Part shown: one piece after another, positions 48,233 to 61,200 of the stretch | Layout: each line of letters opens with the position of its first letter | How positions within the stretch are numbered: position 1 is the stretch's first letter | Assembly: GCA_949361645.1 (NCBI GenBank) | Contig: OX442419.1 | Coordinates: forward strand, 2,565,028-2,629,027 | Direction: 5' to 3' | From: Spongilla lacustris | Lineage: Eukaryota; Porifera; Demospongiae; Spongillida; Spongillidae | DNA: 64,000 nt | Translations under genes and position numbers: made by a program | Notes under the pieces: model-generated | What the model was told of the DNA's origin: nothing | The model's input: the letters and a program-made list of their open reading frames with translations, nothing else | The model's database searches: none

Positions 48233-48430
48233 TCATACAAACTGACTTCTCAGCTTGGAATTTTCTCCTCCATGTACTCGATAAAAAGCAAAAATTTCAG
48301 AATTACTACTAATGTTGTATTCACTCAGATGTGTGTCATCTTGCAGGGCACGCCCTCCAGATTGTAGCCAGTAGTCACCAGTATAACCGATCGATGCAAA
48401 CTTTGCTTTCAAGTCACGAACAGTCACTTT
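48233..48430 (-). CDS. Ubiquitin-like domain, terminal exon
   Basis: An AG acceptor (CCCCAG) at 48431-48433 opens a 66-codon exon to a TGA. It reads as the second part of a ubiquitin-fold domain: KVTVRDLKAKF (helix), then SGGRALQDDTHLSEYN, which matches the ubiquitin FAGKQLEDGRTLSDYN pattern, and a last strand ending in VHGG. Ten further residues follow Gly-Gly. The first part of the fold must be in an upstream exon that I could not identify. It may be a modifier precursor with a cleavable tail, or the ubiquitin-like end of a larger protein or pseudogene. It lies 6 kb from the ubiquitin-like/RBR gene at 54148, in opposite orientation, so the two may be duplicates. Confidence 0.6.
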   Translation of the reverse strand, partial: KVTVRDLKAKFASIGYTGDYWLQSGGRALQDDTHLSEYNISSNSEIFAFYRVHGGENSKLRSQFV

Positions 48431-48639
48431 CTGGGGAAATTGACAAAAAGCAAGTTTGCTTGCATATATATTGTGGAAACTCAATCATGTGAATGGTGAA
48501 TGCTGCATGTGTCGCAGTACAAATTTTATACTGCACTGATGAACATAAACATCCATCTAATTGTATCCATCTTGTAAGCCATTAACAACTTGAATCCAGC
48601 ACAAATTAAACTATCAGAGTAACTTTTATGATCCCCTTA

Positions 48640-50336
<1,697 letters not shown>

Positions 50337-50344
50337 TATTTGTG

Positions 50345-53278
50345 ATTTTTACGGTGGCTCGGTAGGAAGCGTGAAGGAACAATTCCATAGAGCAAAACTA
50401 AGTCAGGGCGTAGAGCAAAATTGGATCAGGGCGTAGCGCAGAAATGGATCAGAGCGTAGCTCAAAACTGCAGCAGTGCGTAGAGCGTTGCGCAAAAACAG
50501 GCCGGGGCGTAGCGCAAAATTGGATCAAATTTCACGCAGGGCGTAGCGCAATACTATGGGATGCATGCTATAGCTGCATTATAATTACAAATGGTTATTA
50601 CCATGACAACCGAAAAGTAGTTGCACGTAAGTCGAAAGATATTCTTCACTGTCAGCGCTCATCCTGACAATCCGAAGTTAGCACAGACGTATAGATTCGT
50701 TTGGTTGCTCCATTATCGTAAACACCTGAATGAACTTTATTTAACAATGCCCAAGGAGGGTAGTGTCCTGGATGCAGGATCACACATGGCTCAGTAAAAC
50801 GGAAACTTTATTCCATGCATGGGGCTAACTTCCATTGCTGCATGATGCCATAAAGGTTACTTAACCAGATACTTACCTATCAGCCAAAACACAACTGAGA
50901 AGTTGGTAAACTACTTTTACAAACATCGAACAGTCTTATATAGGCTATTATGCCATGTGGACGAGTACTCAGTGAAAACGTTTGTTTGAGTCTATGATGC
51001 ATGGCTTTCCCATTCCTAGCTTCCCGATTTGGATTGTGTGAGACCATCAGAATGACAGACATTATGTTGCTTGTTGTACATGTGATATGGAGCTAAAGGG
51101 GTCATGCCTTAGAAGAACTCACCAGGAGAACCTGTGTGAACAAGGTGGTTGAAGTGCAGATGAAAAAAAAAAAAAAAAACATCCATAAAAGGTAGTGAAT
51201 TAAACACAATCTAAGCTGGAGCCCTCCTTCGATCAGTGATATGCAACCACAACACACCAGCTGTAGACAATATCACTTTAGTGCTACAGTATAAACATGC
51301 TTTGTCCCATTGGCAAATTGAGAATTTTACTGCTACTAATAGGCATCTTACTGAAAATCTGTCCATTGCATGTAAGGTTGAAAAAATAAAAGACTACATG
51401 TACATGAATATGATGCATCTTTTGTGGGCACACAAAGGGCATAATCAAGACCCTGCATGGGGTTATTTCTGGGCTGTACTTTCTATTCATTGCTACATGC
51501 TCTTAGATGAAGCAGAAGCAGCTTTACCAAACGTTCAGATGTAGATGGGACTATGTCTGGGTTTAACATATATGCACAGGTGGCATACCAGGTCAGTGCA
51601 TTTGTTGTTACAACAAGGTCAGTGAGCTTTGTTAAAAAGAAAAAAGGGATGAATAGAATACATATTGTGCAGTGAACCACAAAATTAGAGTTCATGTAAC
51701 AATAACATTATGAATGGAAAGTACAGCCCAGAAGTAACCCCAATGATCTTGATTATGCAACCTATCCCACATATACATGTATAATAATAGTCTTTTTTTT
51801 TTCAACCTTCCAGTGGCTGGGTCTTCAGCAAGACACCTGCATTAGTAGCAGTAAAATTCTCAATTTCCCAATTGACAAAGCATATAAATATAGCACAGAT
51901 TCGGAAGTCACAGGAAAAAGTTATAAAAATCCAGCCTGGATTTATTAGGCTGGTTGTTAACAAGAACCCATCCTAATAGCATAAAAACCATCCTAGGATT
52001 GAGCGTCCAGGGTGGGAATAGTGCAAAATCCATGTGGTTCTACCCTGGTTTTGTCGAACAAAACCCACATTGAAGTATGAAATAATTATTTCTTCAACAT
52101 ATGTTTTTTGTTCGACAGAACCAGGGTAGAACCATATCTATTCCCACCCTGGATGCACAATCCCAGGATGGTTTTTACACTCAATATTACACTTAATCCC
52201 AGGATGGTTTTTATGCTATTTCCACACTAGATGCTTCACTCCAGGATGGGTTCTTGTTAAAAACCAGCTTAAAAAATCCAGGCTGGACGTTTATAACTTT
52301 ACAGCTGGTGTGTTGTGGTTGCATATCACTAATCAAAGGAGGGCTCCAGCTTAGTTTGTGTCTTATTCACTACCTTTGAATTACAGAAATGTATGTGTGT
52401 TTCATCTGAGCACCTCACATTGAGATATCCCACAGGTTCTCCTGGTGAGATGATGAGTTCTGCTGGTCTATTGCAGCAAGCAACACAAGTCAGTCATTCT
52501 GATGGTCGCAAAGCCACGCATAGACTCAAACAAACCTTTTCACTGAGTAATCATACTTAGTAAGAGTCTCCACATAGCACAATAGCTTATAAGGTTGTTC
52601 ACTGTTTGTAAAAGTACTTCCCCAACTTCTCAGCTGACTTGGATAGGTACGTATCTGGTCAATTAACCTTTATAGCATTATGCAGCAATGGAAGTGGCGT
52701 CTATGCAACCTAACGTCTTTTTAGTCGCATGGACACAATAAAGTTTCCGTTCTAGCCATGTGAACCAGGAGCCAAACTACCCTTCCTGAACATTGTTAAA
52801 TAAAGTTCATTCAGGTGTTTGCGATATGGAACAGCTGAATCTCTACCCTAAACTAACGCACCCCACAAGATGCACGAGGCACAGTTAGGCCAATATCACT
52901 GTCTGATAGAGCCTTCTGCTGCCTCCAGTACTTCAAATTTAGTCCTGGAATATAAGCAGGGTTTAGACGTCAGTGCTTACTCTCGGCCTTCGGATCATCA
53001 CGATGAGCGCGGACATTGAAGAATAACTTTTGACCTATACATGTCATACTTTTCGGTTGTCATGGTAATGACCAGTATTGCATTTTGCGCTACGCCCTGA
53101 TCCAATTTTGCGCTATGCCTAGGCTCTACGCACTGCCGCAATTTTGTGGTACGCTCTGATCCATTTTTGCGCTACGCCGTGGCCCGATTTTGCGCTGCGT
53201 TCTACGCACTGCTTCAATTTTGAGTAGTTTTGCTGTATGCAATGGTTCCTACGCGCGTCCTACCGGGCCACCGTAGAT
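50345..53278. mobile_element. 2.9-kb palindromic element with about 0.9-kb inverted arms
   Basis: The outer ends ACGGTGGCTCGGTAGGA and TCCTACCGGGCCACCGT are inverted. Arms at 50345-51270 and 52300-53278 pair throughout, for example GCGTAGCGCA against TGCGCTACGC, AATGAACTTTATTTAACAAT against ATTGTTAAATAAAGTTCATT, and ATATGCAACCACAACACACC against GGTGTGTTGTGGTTGCATAT. A second inverted repeat, 51905-52070 against 52110-52310, sits in the centre with GGTTCTACCCTGGTT blocks. Sequence just outside the ends (GATCATTCAAATC) is also inverted. No transposase frame was found; it is probably non-autonomous. Confidence 0.78.
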
Positions 53279-53517
53279 TTGAATGATCTGCAAAACCGCT
53301 CTGAAGTTACAATTTCCAGTCTTGAATGATAAGTGTTAAAAACTTGGGGGTACAACTGAAGTTAGCCCTAGTACTAATTATCTATGATATATTTTAGAAG
53401 ATCACACAAATATAAACGCACATACACACACATACTCACACACACACATACTCACACACACGCACACACACGCAATCGCATCACAAGCGACAATACTTAG
53501 ATGCATATGTTCAAGTT

Positions 53518-54080
53518 ATGTACGTAACGCATGCATGTACCTTTGTATTTGTACAGTTATGCTGTAATATTAATGCCGCTATAACTTACTGTTGGAGGAT
53601 CTTGAAAGCAAATGACGTGTTTCTTAGTTCCCACGTTCGCAAAGATGCTCCATTGCCCATCCGTACTCATTCCGATGCGTTTACTCTGAGATATTTTTAG
53701 TGGAAATTTCCTACGGGACTACCCTTAAGATATATGACGTCATGTTTGTGATAATTGCGTTTTAGTGCCAGAGGAATTGTTGGCCCATCTTCTGTGTGCA
53801 CATAATACAACCAGCCTCAGGAAGGTACGTTGCAGACTTAGATGAATCGTTGGCCCATCTGTGTGTATTTAACAGACTGGACGTATGTATAATAATATAT
53901 ATACTTGTAAACTAGTACTGTACATGCACATTTTAGCAGCACGCAACTTTTATGTAGCGTGGGTACACGCTAGCAACCCAACCGCATTTCTTTGCCTGGC
54001 GAAGCAAAGCTGAACTACATAATTTCTTAATTTTTATTTTCCGTTGCCCTGTATTATGCATTGGATGTTAGCTTCAGGGA
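53518..54080. repeat. Segmental duplication, right part
   Basis: Direct copy of 49250-50090 without the GT microsatellite. It ends 68 bases before the start codon of the ubiquitin-like/RBR gene, so it probably contains that gene's promoter. Confidence 0.7.
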
Positions 54081-54147
54081 GTAATTCCGTACTTCAAGTA
54101 TTTCTATTAATCATTTTGCATAATATTTTATATACATGTACATAGGC

Positions 54148-55220
54148 ATGCATGCCGACAACAATTGGACGATCTTTATCAATTGCGGGTCAAAGGTGAT
54201 CATTGTTGGACTGGAAAATGACCACCCAGAGGTTTGCTGACCATGCCAACTGTGCACACAATACACTATTGTAAATAACCTAATAACCTTTTGGATCAAT
54301 GTGTTATTTTAAACATATAGGATACACCAATCAGCTACTTGATGAATGCTGTGACACAGGCCATCAAGACTGAAGAGTATCGGCTTCATTACGGAGGAAG
54401 AGATTTGAGAAGTGACAAGAGCCTCAAAGAATACTCCACACTTGGAAACGGATCAACTATTGACGTTTATCTTTCACTTTGCGGAGGCAGCATTTCTAAC
54501 ACCAGGAAGGTGGACCCAACTATCAAAACAAGCAATGGACCATGCATAGTCTACTTTGTAGATTTCCCCAACCAAGGGTGTGTTGTGATGCCCTGCGGGC
54601 ATGCCATTAACCCTGATGGGCTTGCTGATTACTGCAAGAGCGAGATCATTGACAATCACAAGTTGGAAGTGCGCTGCTACATCAAAGGGTGTGACAAGGA
54701 GTGGCCTATTTCGTACATCAGCAAGTGTGGCCTGACTACACAAGAATTGAATTTGATTAATAAAACCATTTCTCTGAATTTCATAAATTATGGCACTACT
54801 ATTCGCCAATGCCCGGGCTGCGGTTTATATTGTAGCAGGGTTAATCCCAGTGACAAAATTGTACGCTGTGCACAATGCTCGAGTAAAAAAGGTTTGTCCT
54901 ATGACTTTTGCTGGCAATGCTCAGCCCCCTATACATCTGGTCATAAATGTAGTGTTGAGGCTATTAACCAGATTCTTGCTGCGGCACCTCAAAAGGAAAC
55001 TTCCATTTGCAAAATGAAATGTCCCTCCATACGAGCCTGCCCTAAGTGTTTCTTGCTCATAGAGCATATTGACAAGTGCAAGCACATGCAGTGTCCTACA
55101 CCTACATGTAAGCAAGAGTTCTGTTTTGTGTGCTTACGACTGAAGACCGATGGGAAATGGCATTGTGGTACATATTCCACAGAGTGTGAAATGGCTCCAG
55201 TGCAAGTATTGAAAAAATAG
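54148..55220 (+). CDS. Ubiquitin-like/RBR (RING1-IBR-RING2) E3 ubiquitin ligase
   Basis: Two exons, 54148-54231 and 54321-55220, phase 0, 327 residues. Exon 1 (start Met-His-Ala-Asp-Asn-Asn) gives the first strands and exon 2 the rest of a ubiquitin-like domain (YRLHYGGRDLRSD, ending in LCGG). A degenerate RING1 (VVMPCGHAIN, VRCYIKGCDKEW), an IBR (RQCPGCGLYC, VRCAQC, FCWQC, HKC) and RING2 (RACPKCFLLIEHIDKC, KHMQC, FCFVCLRL, WHCG) follow. The Cys of HIDKC sits at the thioester position used by RBR ligases to carry ubiquitin. Ubiquitin-like plus RBR is the parkin-type order but without parkin's RING0. The exon 1 donor GAG|GTTTGC is weak. A polyadenylation signal AATAAA lies at 55372. Ligase activity is inferred from family. 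Confidence 0.85.
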
Positions 55221-55511
55221 GTGGTGTTGGAAAAAGTAAATGAAGTACATATCAGACTTTTGCAACTTATGGTGAATTTGAAATGATCAATGTCATTGAT
55301 ATAATCCGTGCATTTGTGCCCACAGAAATGTCTATAGTTAATATACTTGCACAGCAGATAACATGCAGTTTAATAAACAATTGTGTAACCTATGTGTATT
55401 TATTATAATTCATCATAATTAAAAAAAAAATAATAATGTCATCACAAACCTGAGCTATGGTCACAGGGTCACATAGACACTCTTTGGCAACATGCCACTT
55501 CTCTTACAAGT

Positions 55512-57541
55512 GTAAAGCCAAGCATGGCAATGAACTGTGACTCCAAAAGAAACATTTCATCTGCCATCTCTAGAGCAAGATGGGGTTTGTTAGGGAAAGC
55601 CTGTCAACTTCTCGCTTCATCAGGCATTGCTCCAAATGATGAAGCTACATGGCAACTGCTCCAGTCCAAACACCCAACAGGACCTACTCCTACTCCTCCA
55701 GCTGTCTCCGAAGGACCAAGAGCCGATTTACTTCCTGGCAATTTTGATATCCTAGCCATTCTTAGGTCCTTTTCTAAGGACACTGTGTGTAGTCCATCTG
55801 GTCTACGCATTCAGCACTTACTAGATGCAGCAGAGTCACCATTACCAACTACTCTTTGCTCGTCTCTCTGGGATATTGTCAACCTCTTGTTAGCAGGGCA
55901 GGCCCCCGGCACAGTTGCAAGATTTCTGGCTGGGGCAAGTCTCACTGCTTTGAACAAAAACAAGTCAAGAGACATTCGCCCTATTGCAGTGGGTGAAACA
56001 CTCCGGCAATTAGCTGGGAAATGTCTGTGTGCAGTCGTCAAGAGCAAAGCTTCAGACTTCTTTTGGCCCCATCAAGTAGGTGTGGCTTGCCCTATGAAAG
56101 CTGAGAAGATGATTCATGGTATGCAATGATGAAGATTTTGTGGCCCTAAAAATAGACTTAAGGAATGCATTCAATCTGGTCTCTCGACAAGCCTTCTTAG
56201 ACGAGTGCGCTGCTCATTTTCCTTAAGTGCTTCCATGGGTATTGTGGTGCTATTGGCAGCATCCAGTTCTCTGGCATCCACTGGGTATCATTTCTTCAGA
56301 AACTGGTGTCCAACAAGGTGATCCGCTGGGACCACTGCTATTCTCACTTGTGCTACACAGAGTAGTCTCTGCAATAGCCAGTAACTGCCCAGAGTTGTTG
56401 CTCCATATGTGGTATCTTGATGATGGTGCCATAGCGGGTCCCAAACTGGCAGTGTTACGTGCACTCTCCATAGTTCAAGACCTTGGGTCCTCCTAATGGT
56501 CTTTTCGTTAACATATCTAAATGTGAATTGTACAGTACAGGTGATTGAGCATCTTCCCATCTCAGATGAAGTCTCAAAAAAAAAAAACTCAACTTTGAAA
56601 TCCTCGGTGCTCCAATTTGAGACTTTGTCTTCTGTGCCAAATATGCATCTCAGAAACGTGTAAAGGCCCAGGAGCTATCTGCTGATGCCAGCCCTCTCTC
56701 TAGATGACATTGTCTCCTCACCATGCCGTCAGCATGCTCTGTCTAGTAAGATTGTGAATCACCAATTTAAGCTGCTTTTTGACCATTCATCCTTGCCTGA
56801 CAGAGCCCGTTTGCCATCAGTTTCTTCCCCCAATGCAGCGGCCTGGCTTTCAGTTCTTCCCTCACCAGGTCTTAACCTGCACATGGACCCTCCGGAATTC
56901 CAAGTAGCCTTAAAATGGTGGCTGGGTGTGGATTTGGCTCAGGGCTTCAACTGCACCTTCTGTCCAAGTCTTGCCTTGGATCCTTTGGGCCACCATGCTG
57001 CAAGCATGGGGGCGATGTGGTTGCCCGCCACAATAAACTCCATGATGTTTTTGTAGAGTGTTGTAGGCGAGCTAATGTATCTGCCCAAGCCGAGGTTGGC
57101 AGTGGCTTTGGGCATGACAAACACAACACCAGACCGGCAGATGTCCTGGTCCCCAACTGGTCTCTTGGAAAGCCAGCTGCATTTGATCTTACCATTACCT
57201 CACCACTAAACCCTGCAATTCTGTCTGAAGCGGGAGTGATGGCAGGGTCTGCAGCTTCAGTGGCAAAGTGTCACAAGCATGTTTTGAATGACCCAAAGTG
57301 CTCCAAGTTAGGCTGGAAATGCACACCACTGGCAGTGGAGACCTATGGCTGCTGGGGTGCTGAGGTTAGCGAAACACTTTCACGTCTTGCCACTCGTCGT
57401 CTGGCCATACCTATGACTCTGAGGTGCACCAAGTCCAAGACCACTGCTTCCATTTATGGCAGACTCAGCCTCACTTTGGTGAGGTCCTGTGCTAGAGCTC
57501 TGCTGTCAAGAGCTGGACCTTCATTGGTCGTCTCTAGTTGA
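55512..57541 (+). pseudogene. Decayed non-LTR retrotransposon copy 2
   Basis: Same family as 26419-29305, 5'-truncated (no N-terminal finger). Fragments in order: LGKACQLLASSGIAP, DIRPIAVGETLRQL, HQVGVACPMK, a shift at about 56130, IDLRNAFNLVSRQA in another frame, a TAA near 56225, GVQQGDPLGPLLF, WYLDDGAIAGP (RT active site YLDD), shifts to about 56690, then CTFC...H...C broken by a shift, ARHNKL, RPADVLVPNW, AFDLTITSPLN and LGWKC. The end at 57541 has CARALLSRAG. It is better preserved than copy 1 in the nuclease-like end. It lies 290 bases after the RBR gene, same strand. Confidence 0.75.
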
Positions 57542-58214
57542 CAGTATCTTATCTTATTTATTTTGTTGTTTTTGTGCGTAAATTGTGAATATTCTATATA
57601 ATAACAGTAAAATTATATTATTATACAGTCTCCCATCAGCTGTAGTACAGACTTTGTTACTCATGCTTCCTCCAGTAGCACCAGAGCTCCCATCCCAATG
57701 CCAATACACTTTGCCACCATCTATACACACTTGGGTCCAAAGGCCTCCCACCCCCCATCCCCACCCCACCCCACCCCCTTCCTGAATCAGCCTTCTGCCA
57801 GAGTGGAATATTTTGAAGTTTTGTCATTGTCATTTGACAAGATGGTCCCACCAATCAATTTTGATTCAATATGAGACATTTGATTCGAACCTGTGCTAGC
57901 ATGTTATATTGTTAATTATTGTTAGAAAGTACACAGACAGCATCTCCATTGTAGTACAACTGAAATGAAAGAGGAGTCTGCCACTAACACACATTTTACG
58001 ATAATCCAACGACTACCAATACCAGCATCACTCTAAAAAGTAATACGGCTATGTACACAAAACATATTAGGTACTAAACATTTTTATCCTACTGTAATCA
58101 CATCGAATAAAAATTTGAGAACTGGTTTGTGCAGTACTGATGAGAGAGTTGCTAAAATGACAAATGGATCAAGATCACAACAAATAGAAGAACACATGCA
58201 ATGGGTTAATAAGT
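57542..58214. other. Intergenic region between retrotransposon and Rab-like gene B
   Basis: No gene recognised. A C-rich tract (CCCCACCCCACCCC) lies at 57755-57780. The rest is the 3' flank of the minus-strand Rab-like gene. Confidence 0.5.
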
Positions 58215-61200
58215 TTATAATAAAGCACAATTGCAGCAGCACTTTCTTCTACTGGGGGTAGGAGCAGTAGTATTGGGATGTGGCTCTTCTGGAACTAGAG
58301 GATCTTCTTCATGATCTTGTAATGGACCTGGGTTTTTAATTCTTGGAGTATAAAGTGTAGGGTATTCCAAAACCTTTGTCACCAACAAGTCAAATGCTTT
58401 TTCAACATTACTTCCACTTTTAGCACTAAAGGAGATATACTGTAGTTGAAATCAACCACAAAACTGTAACAATTGCATTGGTTGGGGTGAATTTAGGGAA
58501 GGAATATTACCACATGTGAACAAAATATATATATATACTGACCAGGTCATTCTCTACTGTAAACACCCACTAGTATACCATTCCATTGTGGACATCATGC
58601 ATGTGTCTGCAGTATATAATCATCTAAAGAATTGACACCACAATAGTCAATGCTATCATATCACACTGAATGGCATACATGCACATCGTATATTTTTAAA
58701 ATCTTATATTTATGACATAATTATATACCTAGTTTCCACAAATCCTGCCAAATGATTTTCATCTGCAAATGATTTTCCCTGCTGGCTATCATTCACTCTA
58801 TTATCTGCTATCTGCAAGTGAAGAAACAGCATTGTTAGTACATGTAAACTCTGTATTTAACCCAATTCATAAAATGTCCAGGCTTCGTTATAAAATGTGG
58901 CTGGATTATAATAACTATAAATACCAGTATGCATGTTGTAATTACAATTCTGCACATAAATACTCTTTGAAGTGTAAAAGTGTATATCAACTAAATCTAA
59001 ATCTCTCAACTGACAAAACACCTGTACTCATCATTTTCTTTTTGTTATGAGCTGCTCACTAACAGACCTTATAATTAGTCTTTAAAACCACCTTGCTACT
59101 AAACAGTTGTAGTGCACTAAGAATATAGTTATAGCTATATAAGGATGTACTTTTAATCTTGAACACTTAAACACTCACATCAGTCTTGTTTCCAACAAGG
59201 AGCACTGGTACTAATGGATCAGTGTACAACTTCACTTCACTGTGCCAGTATGACAGCCGATCGAAGGACGCCTTGTCTGTGACATCATAAACTGTAATGA
59301 AGGCGCAATGAAATATCGCTAATGGTTTATGTATTTTCATCAACATAAATATTATCAGAGCTACACTGGCTAACAACATGCACAGAAAATATAAAGCACC
59401 CCAAAATTTCATCATGGCAAAGGTCCTCTATCATTCAGACTAGTCACTGCACTATACATGTACCTAGAAGAACTCCATGGGCTTGGTTGTAATACGTTCT
59501 GCAAATCGGTGCATATTTTTCTTGTCCAGCAGTGTCCTGTGACAAAAGAAAGTGCAAGCTGAAGGATGCTCTTATATAGTGGTGCTCCATGTTCGTTCTG
59601 TTTGCCCCCTTCCCTGCAACTCGCGTCCTACGTCATCGACTGTGCGTTCCACGTATAACCTTTGGAAGTAAATATTATGTCATTGCGTAGCGACAGGGGC
59701 TTCACCACACGCGTGCTTATAGCGTGTTCACCGAAAGAGGGGGAAAATGCAATAATGCGCATATATCTCATGAACGATACATAATTGTATCATGCCAATT
59801 ACATTTTTTAATTCAGCATCTTCTTCTGAACAGAGTACATTCGCTGTGGAGATCTGTAGGAAAGTACCGCTTTTCAGAGGGAGGCGGGGTCTTCGTATGA
59901 ATTCGGACAACTTAAGGATTAAAATTGACTTTTTCTAAATGAGAGGTCTCTGGGGTATCCATATATTTTTCTAATATTTTTTGGCAGCTTGCTATCGGCA
60001 TTAAACGATCCAAGAAATGTTAAAAAGCTTAATTAACATTGATAGCCATTTTTCCGTATATCGTAGTAAACGTGTAGCAAATAATCAGCGTTTGTACTTA
60101 TTCTATCAAGTATTCTACATGTAGAAATGCTTTTAAAAGTAACGTACAGTGCTTACAAATGCAAATACTATGATTCTATACTGCATGTTTACTATGATAT
60201 ACGGAGAAATCCTAAAAATGGGTGAAAAATGGCTTTCAATGTTAAGCTTTTTAACTGATAGCTCCCCCAGTGGGGCCTGGGGCGAAGCCCTAACCGCTTT
60301 TTAATTTTTGCGTTTATATAGCATGAAAATGAGGATACTTTTAATTCACAGTACATACATCACGCGATATCCGGATTACTAAAGCCTGCATGGATAGCGT
60401 CGAGAAAACTCTTCATTCTTCACAATGCTATGGTTCCTACTGCTCAGCAATTAAATTCGTCACGCAAAGCAAGCGTGCACGTGGCCTGTCACACAACGGA
60501 TGGTCCCCCCAATAATTGGTCCCCCCGGAGGCCCGGACCTTTCATGGCAACTGCAGATGGTCCCCCCGGACCATCCGTGGCGCTGTGAACGGTCCCCCTA
60601 GGACCATCCATGGTGCCATAGATGGTCTCCCTCTGCCACAGATGGTCCGCCCCCCTGATGGAGGGGAGGGGCCGAGGGGGCATTTTTAGCGATCTCAAAC
60701 AAGCTTCCACTTATCATGCTTGCACAGCACATAAATGATGATACATCATGGTAGATCAGATATGATGATCAGATATGATGATGGTAGATCAGATACATAC
60801 ATCAGATGATACATGCAACTGTATCAAAATGATTAGCTGTAAATTGATTATCTTAAGTTAAGCTTGATGCATGTCGTTGCAAATGGTGCCTCTCCGTCCG
60901 ATACTGCGCTTGGACGTTTTAGAACATTGAGCGCAAAGAAGGAAATCTGTGCACGCATGAAAAGTTGTACATGCATGTATGCCATCGAATTTGCCACAGT
61001 ACTATTCCTTTTTGCTGGTATACTCGCCACTCATTTTAAAAACAGCTCAGTGCATGCTCTGCCTCGAGAAACATGGCACGGTTATGTTTCTTCAGTAACT
61101 CGTAAGTCATTTTCTGAATAATACATTTTATGGTCAGCTCGAAAAGGTTCAGTGATATATTTGTGCCGGACTACAAAAGGGGGACCATATCATTATGTAG

